A DNA stretch of 64,000 nt. It comes from Fennellomyces sp. T-0311. Lineage: Eukaryota; Mucoromycota; Mucoromycetes; Mucorales; Lichtheimiaceae. Of this stretch, positions 1-11,181 are shown piece after piece. Location of the stretch: positions 124,001 to 188,000 of the forward strand of contig JALLLT010000048.1 of the NCBI GenBank assembly GCA_025266875.1, given 5' to 3'. The notes under the pieces were generated by a model that was not told where the DNA came from, searched no databases, and worked only from the letters and a program-made list of their open reading frames with translations. Position numbers and translations under genes: made by a program. Each line of letters begins with the position of its first letter. Within the stretch, counting starts at the first letter, position 1.

Positions 1-905
1 TTCCTAGAGGGCATTTGTGGCGCAACGTTTGACGATTGGGTATTTGCATCCAAGGTAAGCAACGATAGGATAAACATATATCGCAAAAAGTTTTTTTTTG
101 GTTTTTGCTTGCGCCAACGCACCCTAGATCGATGATACACCCACAGGCAATCCGATTACGACCCGCACGCATTATATGCCGAATATTAGCAAATGGCTAC
201 TCTGGGAAGGTAAGCAAAAAGCCATGTTTGGGAATAATTTGAAAAGTTGACATGTACACGCGGGTAGATCCCTTTTTAAGCTTCCTGTCACCGCAATATG
301 CCGATGAAGATTTGGAGAGCCATTACAGTAACATTGCGGCACATTTGTTTGACGTGCTAGACGGGAAAAATGGCATCCATCCAATGAACCACAGACTCGA
401 ACTACCTGCGCGGGTGGCGATGGTCTTGTCCCTCAAGTGCCACTTACGACAACGCATGGTGGAAGCATACCGTAACCGGGACTATGAAGGACTGTACGAC
501 CTTGCTCAGGGTAGGTTGACTCGACTGCGAGAAGAAGTGGATCGTCTTTGGCGGTGTCATCGCAATTTGTGGATGAAAATGTACAAGCCGTTTGGCTGGG
601 AAGTATTGGAGCTTCGCTATGGTGGTTTGCGAACTCGGCTGGAGACCATGTACGACCATATCATTGCGCATGTGCAGTGTATGATGATGCGAGCCGAGCA
701 ACAAGGAACGGAACCAGAAGAGGATACAGAAGTCAGCGGAGAACGCCGACGGTCGTCGTCGCTGGCAGAGGAAGTGCTTAATGAAGAAAACGTACACTGG
801 CGCATCCCGGAATTCGATGCAGACTTGGAGTGTCTGTTTTACGGCTCACGTACAAACCTGTTACTCGACTATGCCCGAGTCATCTCTCCTTCTAGACCTG
901 GTTAA
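1..905 (+). CDS. GH20-like beta-N-acetylhexosaminidase, C-terminal part (5' end outside window)
   Basis: The last exon (about 246-905) encodes about 217 residues whose helical pattern, with WRCHRNLWMKMYKPFGWEVL followed by LRYGGLRTRLE, resembles the C-terminal helical region of GH20 exo-hexosaminidases of the hexosaminidase D type (family pattern: F/W..ENKPHGF.V.. followed by R.GGL..RL). Such enzymes remove terminal GlcNAc or GalNAc from glycans or glycoconjugates. The catalytic barrel lies upstream of the window. The first 54 bases form an exon ending in a clean GTAAGC donor at 55. A middle exon lies somewhere between about 147 and 209, but its frame could not be settled, so the joins are uncertain. 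The stop codon is at 903-905. The tail is Glu- and Ser-rich and has no membrane segment. It could also be another GH20 subfamily member; the identification rests on a remembered motif pattern only. Confidence 0.55.
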
Positions 906-1807
906 AGGGATGGGGAACAATAAACAGCTTCTTTTTTTTATCATGATCGTGATCGACAACGTGGTGTTTTTTCTTTTGACGTATCAATTACGATTGCGAG
1001 AAAAAATCCCGCGTGGGCATGTGTCATACTTGATAGGTTATAGGTGTCACTTTTTTTGGATACCCTGAATTCCTTTTCACATGGCTGACAAAAGAGGCCA
1101 ACTGACGATTTGCAAAAATTTCCCGGCCACACTGGGGCACAAAAAGCGTATTATACAATGGGGCCGCTTGGGGGGTCCGCCCGTTCTCAATTAATTGCGC
1201 TTTGGTAGTACCAGAGCTGTATCACACAGCTCTCTGTTAAAGGAATCTTCTCCAGGACTCGTTTTCATTCGTCTTGCTGAATATACCACTGATCGATCCG
1301 ATAGACGATTGCATCACGATGGACAGCCGAAAAAAAGTTATCCGTTCTTTCTCGGTGCTTTCCAACAGTCCCCATCGTAACCATTCCATATCTTGGTGCA
1401 TCTTGCGTATTTTCTACATCTGAGAAAGCCAACGGGTCGCACAAAGAAAGGAAGAAAAGAGAGGACGAAAAAATGCACAGGACTAACGTCATGGAGCACG
1501 GAACGATAGAGGACGAGAAGGTTGCAATGTTGTTGGCATATGCGCGTCTCTGTTATTTCGCCCCATTTGCTGTTGTATAGTACAAGAAAGCTTTTTCTCT
1601 TATCGATCACTCGATATTTAGTGGACCATGGCATTGGTAAATGACAAAAAAAAAATAGTGTAAACTTTCTGAGTATCATTAATGATGATTTCAAACCACA
1701 ACTTTTTTTCTTATCTGTTCTTCCTATTGCTTCTTGTTCGGGCCTACTCGTACGACAATCCACGCGACCCTGTGTCACCTCTCGCTAATGACATGCTTTT
1801 CCCCTCA
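906..1807. other. Intergenic region, no gene recognised
   Basis: Several ORFs of 60-146 codons occur on both strands, but they overlap one another, are of low complexity and show no recognisable domain. A small perfect hairpin lies at 1213-1233 (8-bp arms AGAGCTGT/ACAGCTCT with a 5-base loop). The rest is T- and A-rich tracts typical of fungal 3' and 5' flanks. Confidence 0.6.
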
Positions 1808-1812
1808 ACTGC

Positions 1813-1819
1813 TATAAAA
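1813..1819 (+). promoter_or_regulatory. TATA box of the zinc-knuckle microgene
   Basis: A consensus TATAAAA lies 89 bases upstream of the ATG at 1908. It is followed by a pyrimidine-rich stretch (CTTTTCTTCTCAACACTTTC) of the kind seen at fungal transcription starts. This supports the small downstream ORF being a real transcribed gene. Confidence 0.55.
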
Positions 1820-1907
1820 GTGGCGCCGGTTTTGATGTTGTGTGTAAAATAACTACGGTTCTTTTCTTCTCAACACTTTCTTGCTCTCTTCAAGACTGAA
1901 TATCGCA

Positions 1908-2097
1908 ATGTGCCAGAAACACGCCCAGAAGTGCTCCAACCCGGCCGCTGTAGCCCAGACTGGCCGTGCCAACTGTCAGATTTGTGGATCTATAAACCAT
2001 CAGACAAGAGTATGTATTTATTTACCCGATCAGATGTGGAGAATTAGTTCCATGGATTGACATTCGCTCGATATAGAACTGCCCCGTTTCTCCATGA
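1908..2097 (+). CDS. Microprotein with a single CCHC zinc knuckle (40 aa, two exons)
   Basis: Exon 1 is 1908-2009 and exon 2 is 2077-2097. The 67-bp intron has a GTATGT donor and an ATATAG acceptor. The spliced 40-residue product starts MCQKHAQKCSNPAAVAQTGR and ends CQICGSINHQTRNCPVSP. That segment is an exact C-x2-C-x4-H-x4-C zinc knuckle with the usual CP after the last Cys. Splicing supplies the N-C-P that makes the fit to the family consensus good; the unspliced reading also has a Cys at that spacing but then runs into unrelated sequence with a stop at 2058-2060. Zinc knuckles bind single-stranded RNA or DNA or mediate protein contacts. With one knuckle and two further Cys residues (2 and 9), this may be a stand-alone nucleic-acid-binding microprotein. 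It has its own TATA box and no partner gene next to it. The function is inferred from the motif only. Confidence 0.55.
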
Positions 2098-2718
2098 GCG
2101 GACACGACATTCATACACCGTTTATACATTCTGATACATCTCCAAGCGCACACGCACGCACGCACATTTTCTAAGATACCCTATTGGCCATTACGGTGAG
2201 GGGCCGGATCCGCCTCTACTTTATATGCCTCTCATTTCTTTTTTTTTTCTCTCTTCATCTAAACCTCCAATGTACACCTAAATCCATTACACCCACTATT
2301 ACTATGATTCATGCATGAAACTTTTATGAAACATACATCTATGCATAGATAGACAAGCAAATATTTTAGAGAGTATAATACATGTGTTTTTTTCCACGAA
2401 CACCATATACGAGCTGGCGAGAAAAAAAAACTGGCTTGTCTGTGCTCCCATATCATCCAATCAATCGGACCAAATCGAGCAATTTCATGTGGAGGTCTGA
2501 ACAACTTTAGGTTTTTTTTCCGGAAGCACATTCTAATATTTCCCCGGCTGTCACGAGAGGGTGACAAGACGAAGGGGGGACATGGAGTCTACCGGAGCGA
2601 GAAAAGGTGGCTTGCACAAGAAAGACGTTCCTTTTTGCTGGTTGGCATGTGATTTTTTGTCTAAATTCCACTCTTTTGTTCATATGGCACTCTATTATCT
2701 CTAAATTGTTTCCATTTT
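2098..2718. other. Intergenic region between convergent genes
   Basis: No gene recognised. It contains a short alternating purine-pyrimidine repeat (CACACGCACGCACGCACA, about 2149-2166) and several T-runs. The 102-codon ORF on the minus strand (2259-2567) is unremarkable and is probably chance. Confidence 0.6.
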
Positions 2719-4474
2719 CTACAGCATGGTTTTGACCATGGCGGTGGCAGCGCGCACGCCGTACGGCACAAGCCGGTCCTTCTGTGCGAAGGTTTCCTTG
2801 GTAACGAGGGTCGAGTAGTCATGCAACCGTTCGACCTCCTAATATGGAATGGTGATTAATGTTGTCTCTCGCGAAAGAAGAAACAAAAAGCGTCAGCGAT
2901 CACCTTGTGTAAGGCTTCCTGCAGCCTCTCGTTTTGTGTAATGACTATTGCTTGTGCCTCAAGATCCCGTTCACTTGAGCGATGTCCAAAATTGGGTGAA
3001 CCGATCATAGTCAGCAGAGGACGTGTCTGTGTCCCCAGACAGGCCCACAGTCCCTTGGCATGATAAGTCCAACCGGGTCGTTTGTACTCCTCAATAGTGA
3101 TGTCCTTTTCCCTGCCTGTGCGCTGGACGTGCTGGAAGAACTGCTTCTCAATCCATGTGTACGCGGGCGGCAGATAGCGCGACACGCCTCTGGAATTGAA
3201 GAAGCCATTCGCCTAGAAGATGGAGCGTGTTTATTACGGTATATTGATGACTAATTACATAAGAATATGGTGTTATATACCTCGGGTGAAGCCGTCAAAA
3301 ATCTGAACCGCGCCTGTGTTCGCAGCATAAAGGCTTTGTATCGGTCCGTGAAATTGAAATAGCCGGATGTCAAATGAATTGTCCAGTCGCGGCTTTCATG
3401 TGCAATCTCCAGCAGTCTGAGCATTGTGCGCTCGTCCTGGCGTATACCAAAGGGCCCCATCTGGATCACTGGCAAAATGGCCGTGTCGCCCTCTGATCCC
3501 AGCCCCGGTGGCGCGTTCATGTGCCTCTGGATAAACCGGACCAGCCGGTCGTGTACCTGCCTTTTGAACTGTCGACTTTGCGCAACCGGATCCATTGTTC
3601 CGTGCTGCATCACCAGCCGATAAGGTGGGTCACCTTCGGCGGGCGTGAGCTGATAAGAGAACGAGTGCACGGTGTTGAGCAGGTCGTGGTAGTAGTCGGA
3701 TAGCTGGGAGTTATTGTCGAACAGAATGTATCGATCCTGCCTGTTCGTAAAGTAGTCGTGGCTGAGATTGGCTCTAAAACAGACCCTGTTTTAAACCCAT
3801 GGCTGTGCGTCGTCTGTGAGTTGCATTACCCGCTGAGCATTACCGCGTCGTCAAAGCCATAGATCTTGAGATGCATCAAGCCGATAGTTTCGTTAAACCG
3901 CTGCGGCAGCGTCTTTTTCAGCATCCCCTTCAAGTCCGGTGTGTGATACAGCGACACCTGGACTTGAGACGGGAACTCTTCAATCAATGATAGCAGCAAT
4001 GTGGCGGAGCTCTTGCCTTTTGAGACTCGCGTTCCTCGCAGACAATCCATCAGAATATGCACCTGCAGTTGATCGGATCGACGTAGTGCCGTGCGCAACG
4101 TTTCCACCAGCTCCTGCTCAGCATGTCCGACATACAGCGCTGCAATAAACACGCGCTGCTTGGCCGATAAGATCCGCGACTGCAAACGACCGAGTTATTG
4201 AACATATGTATCGCACTGCCTCGCCTTTACCTATCTCTCACCGTACCTTGAGCTCGGCGTAGAACGTGTGTGGCTCGTACAATGGTGTGATATCATTGCC
4301 TCGAGCGTAGATTGTCGGCGCGTGCTTTTGCAATGGCGCAAATATACCCAAGTTCGGCGGAATGGAGGGTGGATGGGCTACTGTCGATAGATAATGCTTG
4401 CCATGACAATAGACACGTGGCGTTGCACGCAGACGGTGGGCGAGAGCTAGTTGCCGGAGGATCCGAAATGTCAT
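2719..4474 (-). CDS. PGS1: Phosphatidylglycerophosphate synthase, mitochondrial (PGS1/PEL1 type)
   Basis: CDP-diacylglycerol-glycerol-3-phosphate 3-phosphatidyltransferase makes phosphatidylglycerophosphate, the committed step of cardiolipin synthesis in mitochondria. The gene has about five exons (roughly 4474-4248, 4179-3826, 3780-3280, 3212-2905 and 2838-2719). The product belongs to the phospholipase D superfamily. The first HKD motif reads HLKIYGFDDAVMLSG and is followed by NLSHDYFTNRQDRY. The second reads YHAKGLWACLG, with IGSPNFGHRS downstream. The N-terminus (MTFRILRQLALAHRLRATPR) is rich in Arg, His and hydrophobic residues and lacks acidic residues, as in a mitochondrial presequence. 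The stop is at 2719-2721 after ATAMVKTML. The start at 4472-4474 is the first ATG upstream of conserved sequence. Exon joins were read by eye. Confidence 0.88.
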
Positions 4475-4732
4475 AACAGAATCACGTTTTCACGGTTTTG
4501 TTTTTCCCAGCAAACAGAAATCGCCACGCATCGATTGGATCTCAGCAACCATTGCTCTGCCCAGGGAAAGAAATGCGTGGGACAAGGAAAGAAGGTTACG
4601 GGAAAATGCAATGAGGCATTATCGATGTCGCACCAGAGTCAAATAAGCTATCGTATAACGGTGGAAATATATCTCGATACATCGAGATTCATATTGATTG
4701 CGCGTTTAATGAATGAGAACACGGCTTCTAAA

Positions 4733-7712
4733 TTAGGATGCCTCGGGCGGCTGCTGGATCGCCTGCGCCAGAGCGCGCACGCTGGGGTCGTAGTGGTCCT
4801 GTGTGCGGTTGATTGTTTAGCAGCTGTCTCTCCGCGGGAGCGCCACGCAGAATATAACCGTTGACGTTACTTACCTTGTACAGGAAAAGCTCATACAGAC
4901 TCGTGCCAAACGGGTTACACAGATCCGGGTCTTGCAAGTAGGGCATGTAGACGCCACTGGCAGCTCGATCTTCTGACTGCACCAGCGCGTCCAGCCGCCG
5001 ATCTTTCTGTTGAGGAGAACATCACCATGATCAGATTTTCACGTAGCACACATGTTGCTTGCGTAATATATAGATACATACGTTTATCAGTCGTTTCACC
5101 AGCTGCAGACAGTTCATGACAGTTTTGGTTGGCATGTTCAGTGCCACGGCGGAAAAGCGTTTAATAAATGCCGCCATGCGGTTGACCGGCACCTGCCGCT
5201 TCTTCAAGAACATCAGCTCCAGACTTCGCGTGAGCATCTCGCTCTCCGACAGGTGCTCAGCACTGGGCTTGTCCTCGACCATGTAGTGGAACGCCGACTC
5301 GAACAGGATGCCGTACAGCTCAGCATAGTACGACTTGAGGTCATAGTTGAGTGCCTCGCCTAATATAACCAAATCGTTCCAGTCTTTTTCTCAAAAGTTA
5401 CTATAGTAGTAAGCAGCCATACCTTGTCCGGAAAGTAGCTCAAATGCCGTAATAATGCACAGTAATCGTTTCCGCGTACCGGCACCCGCTGTACCGCCGC
5501 TGCTCTTGTGATCCAGGCTCTCCAGCACGCTCTTAAGCGCGTTCAGCAAGTCATCGAAGAAATCCACGCTAATCAAGTGCGCGAACCTACCAGAATCCTG
5601 TTAGTCTTTTTGTTCGTGGTACAAGTTCCCCATCGCAAACTCATACTTGGCAAGGCCTTGTAATACAGCCGGGAGGAGGGGGGACGTCGCCTGCTTCTTT
5701 AGGATACGGAAGTAAAATGCAAACATCAACTTTAACGTCTCAGTGTGCTGTTATGTCCCATGTAAGTCATCTGTTCGTAACTTCTCGTGTTCATAACTTA
5801 CGGTTTTTTCCTTTTCTTCCTTGCTAACCACCGCCTCAGCCTCCTTGAACTCCTTCTCAATTTCCTTGGTTTCCTTGAGTGCCTTGCGGGCCTTCTTATT
5901 CAAGAATTGCTTCTTCCGCTTTTTACCACGCTGATCGCCATCCTCTCCCCGTGCGGACGGTGGTGCCAGCTCATCCTTCAGCCGCAAATGCAAGAAGGAG
6001 TTGATTACGTTTTCGTGGACAGCATAATTTTTCGACTTGATCATTCGAGTAATCATTGTCACAGCGTCCAGTGACGTACGGCCCGATTCATCGTTTTCAA
6101 ATAAGGTGATAATTGCCTTGCAGCACATGTCCGATACCTTGTTATACACGTGGGTTAGTTCCCATGCTTCTAAAGTTTTTCTCATGGACTTACCTCATTC
6201 CAGTTAACAGTACTCATCCTCGAGACAATTGCAACCATCAAATTGAGCCGAAAGTTAAAGTGTGCCTTGGACGTGAGAAGCTCGCACAAGCACTTGGCAG
6301 CCACGAGCGCCATGGACTGGTCTTCTTGCTGCCCTTTTTTATCTGCATGAATTGATAAGTACGGTTGTCGTGGCAACAAGTGGGCAGAACCTTACTTTTG
6401 AGGATGTGATCGAGGCTTTTGATATAGCTCTCATAGTTGGTGAGCAGCGTTTTTTCAAATTCACGCAACTTCTTGACTTCTTTAGACACCTGGACGCTTT
6501 CTTCCTTCTCAGTAAGTGGACGAATACGGTATCTAGGTTCATGAGATAATGGATGAGTAATGCTCTCTTAAATGTCCGAGATAGTAGTATTTACCCGGGA
6601 ATGATATCTTTGTATACGGCAAGCTGTGTAAGTAACGCAAGTTTCTGGATGGTTGGGTTGTCGTCTTTGGCAATGGCTCGAAGGGTCTTCAATTTGCCAA
6701 TGTTGGCATCCGGATCTTCTTGGATACTGGATGCGAGTTCCGCCAGCTCTTCTTTTTTCGACAATAAATACTCCTTTTTAGTCAGTTTCCGTACTGGCTC
6801 TTCCGGAACAAGCTCCTCTGTCTCATCCACTTCCTCGTCTTCTTCTTGCTCCTCTACGATTTCCTCCTCCTCGCTCTGCTCTTTCTCCTCCTCCGAGAAA
6901 TCAGGGTTGACCTGAGTGATTTTGCCGCCCGGAAGCTTGATGGGCAATCTGCTGTGATAATCCTTCTTTGTCCATTCGTCGGTGACCTTGCGAGGCTTGA
7001 GTTCGTAATCCATTTCTTCATCCGATTCGGCTTGTTGCTTTCGTTTCTTCTTTGCTGGCTGCTCTTTCTCCTCGACATCACTCATATCATCCAAAAGATC
7101 ATCAATATCATCGTCACTCATGGCGGCCAAAAGGTCTTGGTCGTCACCGGAATCACCATTGATGCTAGGAAGATCGTCCTCGTTGATGCTTTCGAGATCG
7201 TCTTCATTGAGACTTTCGAGGTCGTCGTCGTTGTAGTCATCTTCGTCTGATTCCGTCAAGTCAGCTGTGGCAGGTTCTGGGATTGTTGCAGGTTTCTTGG
7301 TGGCAGGCTTTTCTATGCTTTTTCTTTTCATGTTCCTGAGAAAACAGTTATGTGTTAGCCTATAAGTGTACAGACCAATAAGCTAGTCATCATACTTTGT
7401 CAACGCTTTGGAATCCAGCGACTTTAAAAACTTTCCAAAGTCTTGATTCTCGGCAAAAAACGCGAGATCCTCGTCGGAAATGTCGACATTATCTACTTCT
7501 GCGTTCGGCACTGATACATAATCGGGAATGTTATCCTGATCGTGAGGCATTTCCTAGTTAGATCATGTCTAGATCATTCATTTTGTATTGCTTTATACCA
7601 ATGGATTCTTTGACTTGACTTTCTTCTTGCCACTTGTAGCCTTTTTTACCGTAGTGTTGACTTTATTGTTTGGCGGCTTGGTTGTCTTTTTCGTGTTCTT
7701 TTTCGCTGGCAT
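4733..7712 (-). CDS. NOC3: Nucleolar complex protein 3 (NOC3), ribosome biogenesis and replication licensing factor
   Basis: Noc3 pairs with Noc2 in pre-60S maturation and export, and in yeast also with pre-replication complexes. The gene is highly fragmented. Exon 1 (7712-7599) is a Lys-rich, nucleolar-signal-like segment beginning [18 protein letters not shown] 45-bp intron (7598-7554) with a CTAAC branch point and TAG acceptor joins it in frame to [17 protein letters not shown]. The next exon gives SLDSKALTK, followed by an acidic region (about 7331-6900) and [15 protein letters not shown]. Then comes [24 protein letters not shown] and the conserved Lys/Glu tract [20 protein letters not shown]. 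The CBF/Mak21-like domain includes [16 protein letters not shown] and ends [12 protein letters not shown] before the stop at 4733-4735. Weak short introns make some joins approximate. If the first exon is rejected, the start would be the ATG at 7548-7550. Confidence 0.87.
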
Positions 7713-8445
7713 GGTGGATCTAGACAAAAAAAACTTCGCTTCAAAAAAAGTAAAAATGGTGGCGGGGTTGGAGTGTCGACTTAATATTCTTCTTTTTTTG
7801 CGCGCTGGTAACCTTGGATAAGTACATTCCAAAATCTGACAACTGAACTGGTTGTGATTGTGTGCTATTGAAGACCATCTAATACATAAAAATGTAGTTT
7901 GGCTATGCATTTATTTAAAACGAAGGTATATCTGAATATAGATTCGTAGAATCCCTTCTGCTCTCGCTATGTATTGGCGATTTCATGTGTTGCTTTTCAT
8001 CACTCTTATCGAATCTTCGGTTAATAGTTAAGGATGCATAATTGTGAGGAGAGCGTGGATACAATGAGAAAGATATGCTTTCCGCGAGAGAAGCAAAGGA
8101 AGCTGTGAAGTTTACTGACAATTTACCCTTCCGTCGTCGCATTACTTCTGCTTAAACGCGCAATGCACAGTTAGTCCTTCTTGACTTTATATACTCCGCC
8201 TGCACTAGAGCAATGGTAGCAAGGAGAAGAGCATGGCAGTGGTGTGGATGGATATTAGTATTACATACTCTTTTGGCGGACGCTTTAAGAAGAGATTTTT
8301 GCATATCACCACACATAAGTCCCTCTCTTTTATTCAGTTCATTGAAACGAGCAGGCTGATACAATAAAAAATACAGGCGTTCAGCTAACTAAACTCTTTT
8401 TTTCTCCAGTTTGAAGCTGGTTGGAGCAGCGAACGAGAACACGAG
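7713..8445. other. Intergenic region, no gene recognised
   Basis: This includes the NOC3 5' flank. Small ORFs at 7915-8142 and 8152-8364 (minus) have no recognisable domain. Nothing else supported. Confidence 0.5.
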
Positions 8446-8802
8446 CTACAGCGAAGTGATTTCGATATTGGGATTGATTTGATATGAGTCTTGTGCATTT
8501 CTCCTGAACGCGGGCAGCGGTGTGTTGTCCTTCGAAATAGCCATGGACAGTCCTCTAATTGCGATATTAAAGGCCGCGGCGTCATATTATCCATAGGTAC
8601 TGTTTCGATCGCAAGGACAACGGACGTTAATACACCTCAGTGCGCCATTTACTGTCTTCAGTTCGCCTTCTCGACGGTACTTATACAGCTTCATTGGGCT
8701 CAAGCATACGGGACATGCGTGATCCTTTTTGCTGTTCAGGATTTGTGAAAGGGTTGTCGATGGTTGGGTTGCTTCGAAACCGCTTCTTTTCAAAGCCTTC
8801 AT
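8446..8802 (-). pseudogene. Remnant of a TnpB/Fanzor-like transposon protein: C-terminal zinc finger and last RuvC block
   Basis: The minus-strand reading gives KKDHACPVCLSPMKLYKY, then about 20 residues later GALRCINVRCPCDRN. That is a CxxC...CxxxxC-type zinc ribbon. It is followed in the same frame by YDAAAFNIAIRGLSMAISKD and TPLPAFRRN. The layout (two Cys pairs, then x-D-x-x-A-x-x-N-I-A, then a short tail with P-x-F-x-R) is that of the end of TnpB/Fanzor nucleases, where RD..AA.N carries the last RuvC Asp. An in-frame TAA at 8587-8589 separates the zinc finger from the RuvC-III block, and the reading frame upstream of 8802 is closed by a TGA within about 50 bases, so the copy is dead. No RuvC-I or RuvC-II region is readable upstream. 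The identification is by pattern only; other zinc-ribbon transposon proteins are possible. Confidence 0.42.
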
Positions 8803-9439
8803 GACTTTGGTGGGGGTTCTCTCTCCCCTGAATACGCTCTGTCAGGTGCCTGCTTGCGTCCTCAAGCCGTTCTGCAGAAAGTTACGTGGCGTCGATTTGA
8901 AGAGTGCTGGCAGAAGTGGAGTGAGTTGCACCGTAGTTAGCATCCATTATGGTGAATGGAGTGGAAGAAAGAGAGAGGAGGATGGTAAAGCTGTGTTTTT
9001 CCCACCGTCTTGGTTTCTTCGCTGCAACTCTGACACAACTTTCTGGCGTCCATTCTCAAATCCAACCTTGCAATGTTTACTTCAGCTGTCAACCGATGGG
9101 ATCGTTACACAGTGCATACCATTGTCTTCATGCAGCTACCCTTTGCTTGCTTCCAGAATTGACGACCGTCTTTACATATATCACACACCACCTCTGCTCT
9201 TAACGTATCAGCGCTACCCCACGATGGCATGTATACGCAACAGCATCCCATACCCCGCATAACAGCATACCACCGCTTTCCATTGATTGATTGAAACTTT
9301 TCTATCAGCAGTTCCTATCATTTCCTTTTCTATGCAAGAAAAGTCATATCTCCTACCGCAGTTGGGCAGTAGCTTATGTGGTGTAGGACAATAGAGAATA
9401 GCTGCCACTACTCTGATAAACAATTTGTACTTCGAAATT
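8803..9439. other. Intergenic region or unreadable decayed sequence
   Basis: Several medium ORFs (8729-9262 plus, 8949-9203 plus, 9214-9498 minus) show no domain. The minus strand just upstream of the TnpB-like remnant may be the rest of that element, but I cannot follow a frame through it. Confidence 0.4.
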
Positions 9440-10963
9440 TTATCTCCCTGGGGAAGCAAACATATACGCAGGTGTTTTTGATATACGTGGATCATCACCG
9501 CTGGGAGAGTACCACGTATCTCGTTCCCATAACAAGTATTGACCTATTTCCTCATTGACACGTCTTCCTAAATTTTCAGCAGTGTCATTGCGGTCGCTCT
9601 TTGCTTCCACCACACGATTTGCGAGACTGTTGATATGCTCCTAATACGTACAGCACAAGTAACGATTAGCTATTCCAAGTCAAACAAGCAGTATAAAAGG
9701 TCCGATTTTTCTCTAACGTACTTTCACGCAAAGTAGCATCTCAAGTGTTTTTCTGAACTCGGATAATGACTCGGAGATATGGGCAGACTGAAATCATGCC
9801 ATGGCCGTGTGATATATAAACCATCAGCAGCAAGATGAACAGAAGAAATATTGCAGTTTGCACCTATTAACCATACCAGTCGTGTCCCAAGGAGTAATTA
9901 GATTTCCCTCATAGTATGTTCAAGTGAATGCAGTTGACTTTTACCTGCAATTTGTAGGATTAACGGTGCGATCTCCCCACGCTTGTCGTTGGCAATGTGT
10001 TTAATCAGATCGTCAAGATCGTCCTTTCCTTCACGAATAAGCTTCCCCATGTCAGTAATGATTTTCATGTCATGATTATCCTTTGCAACTTCAATTGCTG
10101 CCAGGTCATATTCGACTCCATCAAACGTCGACGAGGAAGCGAGCATCAATCTTAAATCTGATTGTTTGTTCTTGTGCCGGATGCAACTCCTCCTTGTTGA
10201 CCATGCCACAAATGGGAACAGATTCTCCACTATTATATGTCAAGTCCAAAAGATTGTTGGTTAACTGCATCCCATCGATTGTAGCTAGCACAAAAAAGAA
10301 ACCAACTTACGCTTTGATGCGCACATTTGACGATTTGAAAAGCGAATCAAAGATTCTTGACCACAGCATCTGGTGGTAAACTTGTTCCGTGTATAATCCT
10401 GGCTTAGAAGCTTTTTGGAGCAAGTACTGTTAATTTTCAATAACATCGATACTGTATAAAGTAGTGGTACGATCAATGCATCAACGTCCAGAATTGCGTA
10501 CCATGAGTTCGGTTAACTTTTGCTGCGCGAAAGTGATGGGGTGAGCTTGCAAAAGCTGCGACAATGCTCGTATCAATAAAGTGGACAGCCTATACTTCTG
10601 TGTAATCATGAGTTCTGACAGGCAATGGATTACTTTTGATAAACACGTTATCAATTTCCTCAATTCGAGCACTAGTTTCTTCTTGGTCTGTATTGCTTGT
10701 ACCCGCCTGCAGATAACGTTTATAATATCAATATAGGTTTCCAAACTTGTGGTAGCTTTCTGGTATAAGGAGCTTACAAGTTTATGTCTGCTTTTAGCAG
10801 CTTGAGAGGGGGAGGACACAATCGAGTCCGCGGTATTTGATTTACGTCCATACTTGTGCGCTTACAGTGGGGTTTCGGATAAATTGATTCCTTGTCGCTT
10901 CTTACTTGTCATATCTTGCACTACCGTAGTTGCAAGCTCCGGCGATGAATTTTCGAAGTCCAT
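9440..10963 (-). pseudogene. Decayed multi-exon gene of an unrecognised, probably Mucoromycota-type family
   Basis: A possible start at 10961-10963 (MDFENSSPELATTVVQDM) splices into a helical region containing KATTSLETYIDIINVICRRV and ELMITQKYRLSTLLIRALSQ. The next exon reads YLLQKASKPGLYTEQVYHQM and SLFKSSNVRIKA. After an intron comes GESVPICGMVNKEELHPAQE and RFKIDARFLVDV. There the frame breaks (about 10120-10130); one base over it continues with DGVEYDLAAIEVAKDN and MGKLIREGKDDLDDLI. Further fragments are DGLYITRPWHDFSLP (about 9780-9830) and RRVNEEIGQYLLWERDTWYS, ending at a stop at 9440-9442. The 'RF..D...DG.EYD.A..E...' and 'KL.REGKD.LD' patterns recall a protein family that I associate with Mucorales genomes; that association is from memory and gives no function. 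At least one frameshift and a scattered tail indicate decay. Confidence 0.4.
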
Positions 10964-11181
10964 CTATAAGCGCGAACACAGAGTGGCATGTAAATATATT
11001 TTTGGCTACATTCATTTTTCTTTGTTTTCACAGTTACCATTTTTTTTCGAGAACACTCTGTTCATAGTCCGGCTCCAATTTTGCCCGAAAAGCTCTCCAA
11101 GGCCTGAGACTTTCCGCTTCTACGCGTTAAGTATAAATACGCGTCAATTCTCGCTTAAAGTCATGAGTTTTCTTCACGATC

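Noticed and set aside
1338..1778. 146-codon minus ORF downstream of the hexosaminidase gene
   Set aside because: No domain, odd composition and overlap with other equally weak ORFs.
2149..2166. Possible CRISPR-like or satellite array
   Set aside because: It is a short CA/CG dinucleotide-type repeat with no spacers.
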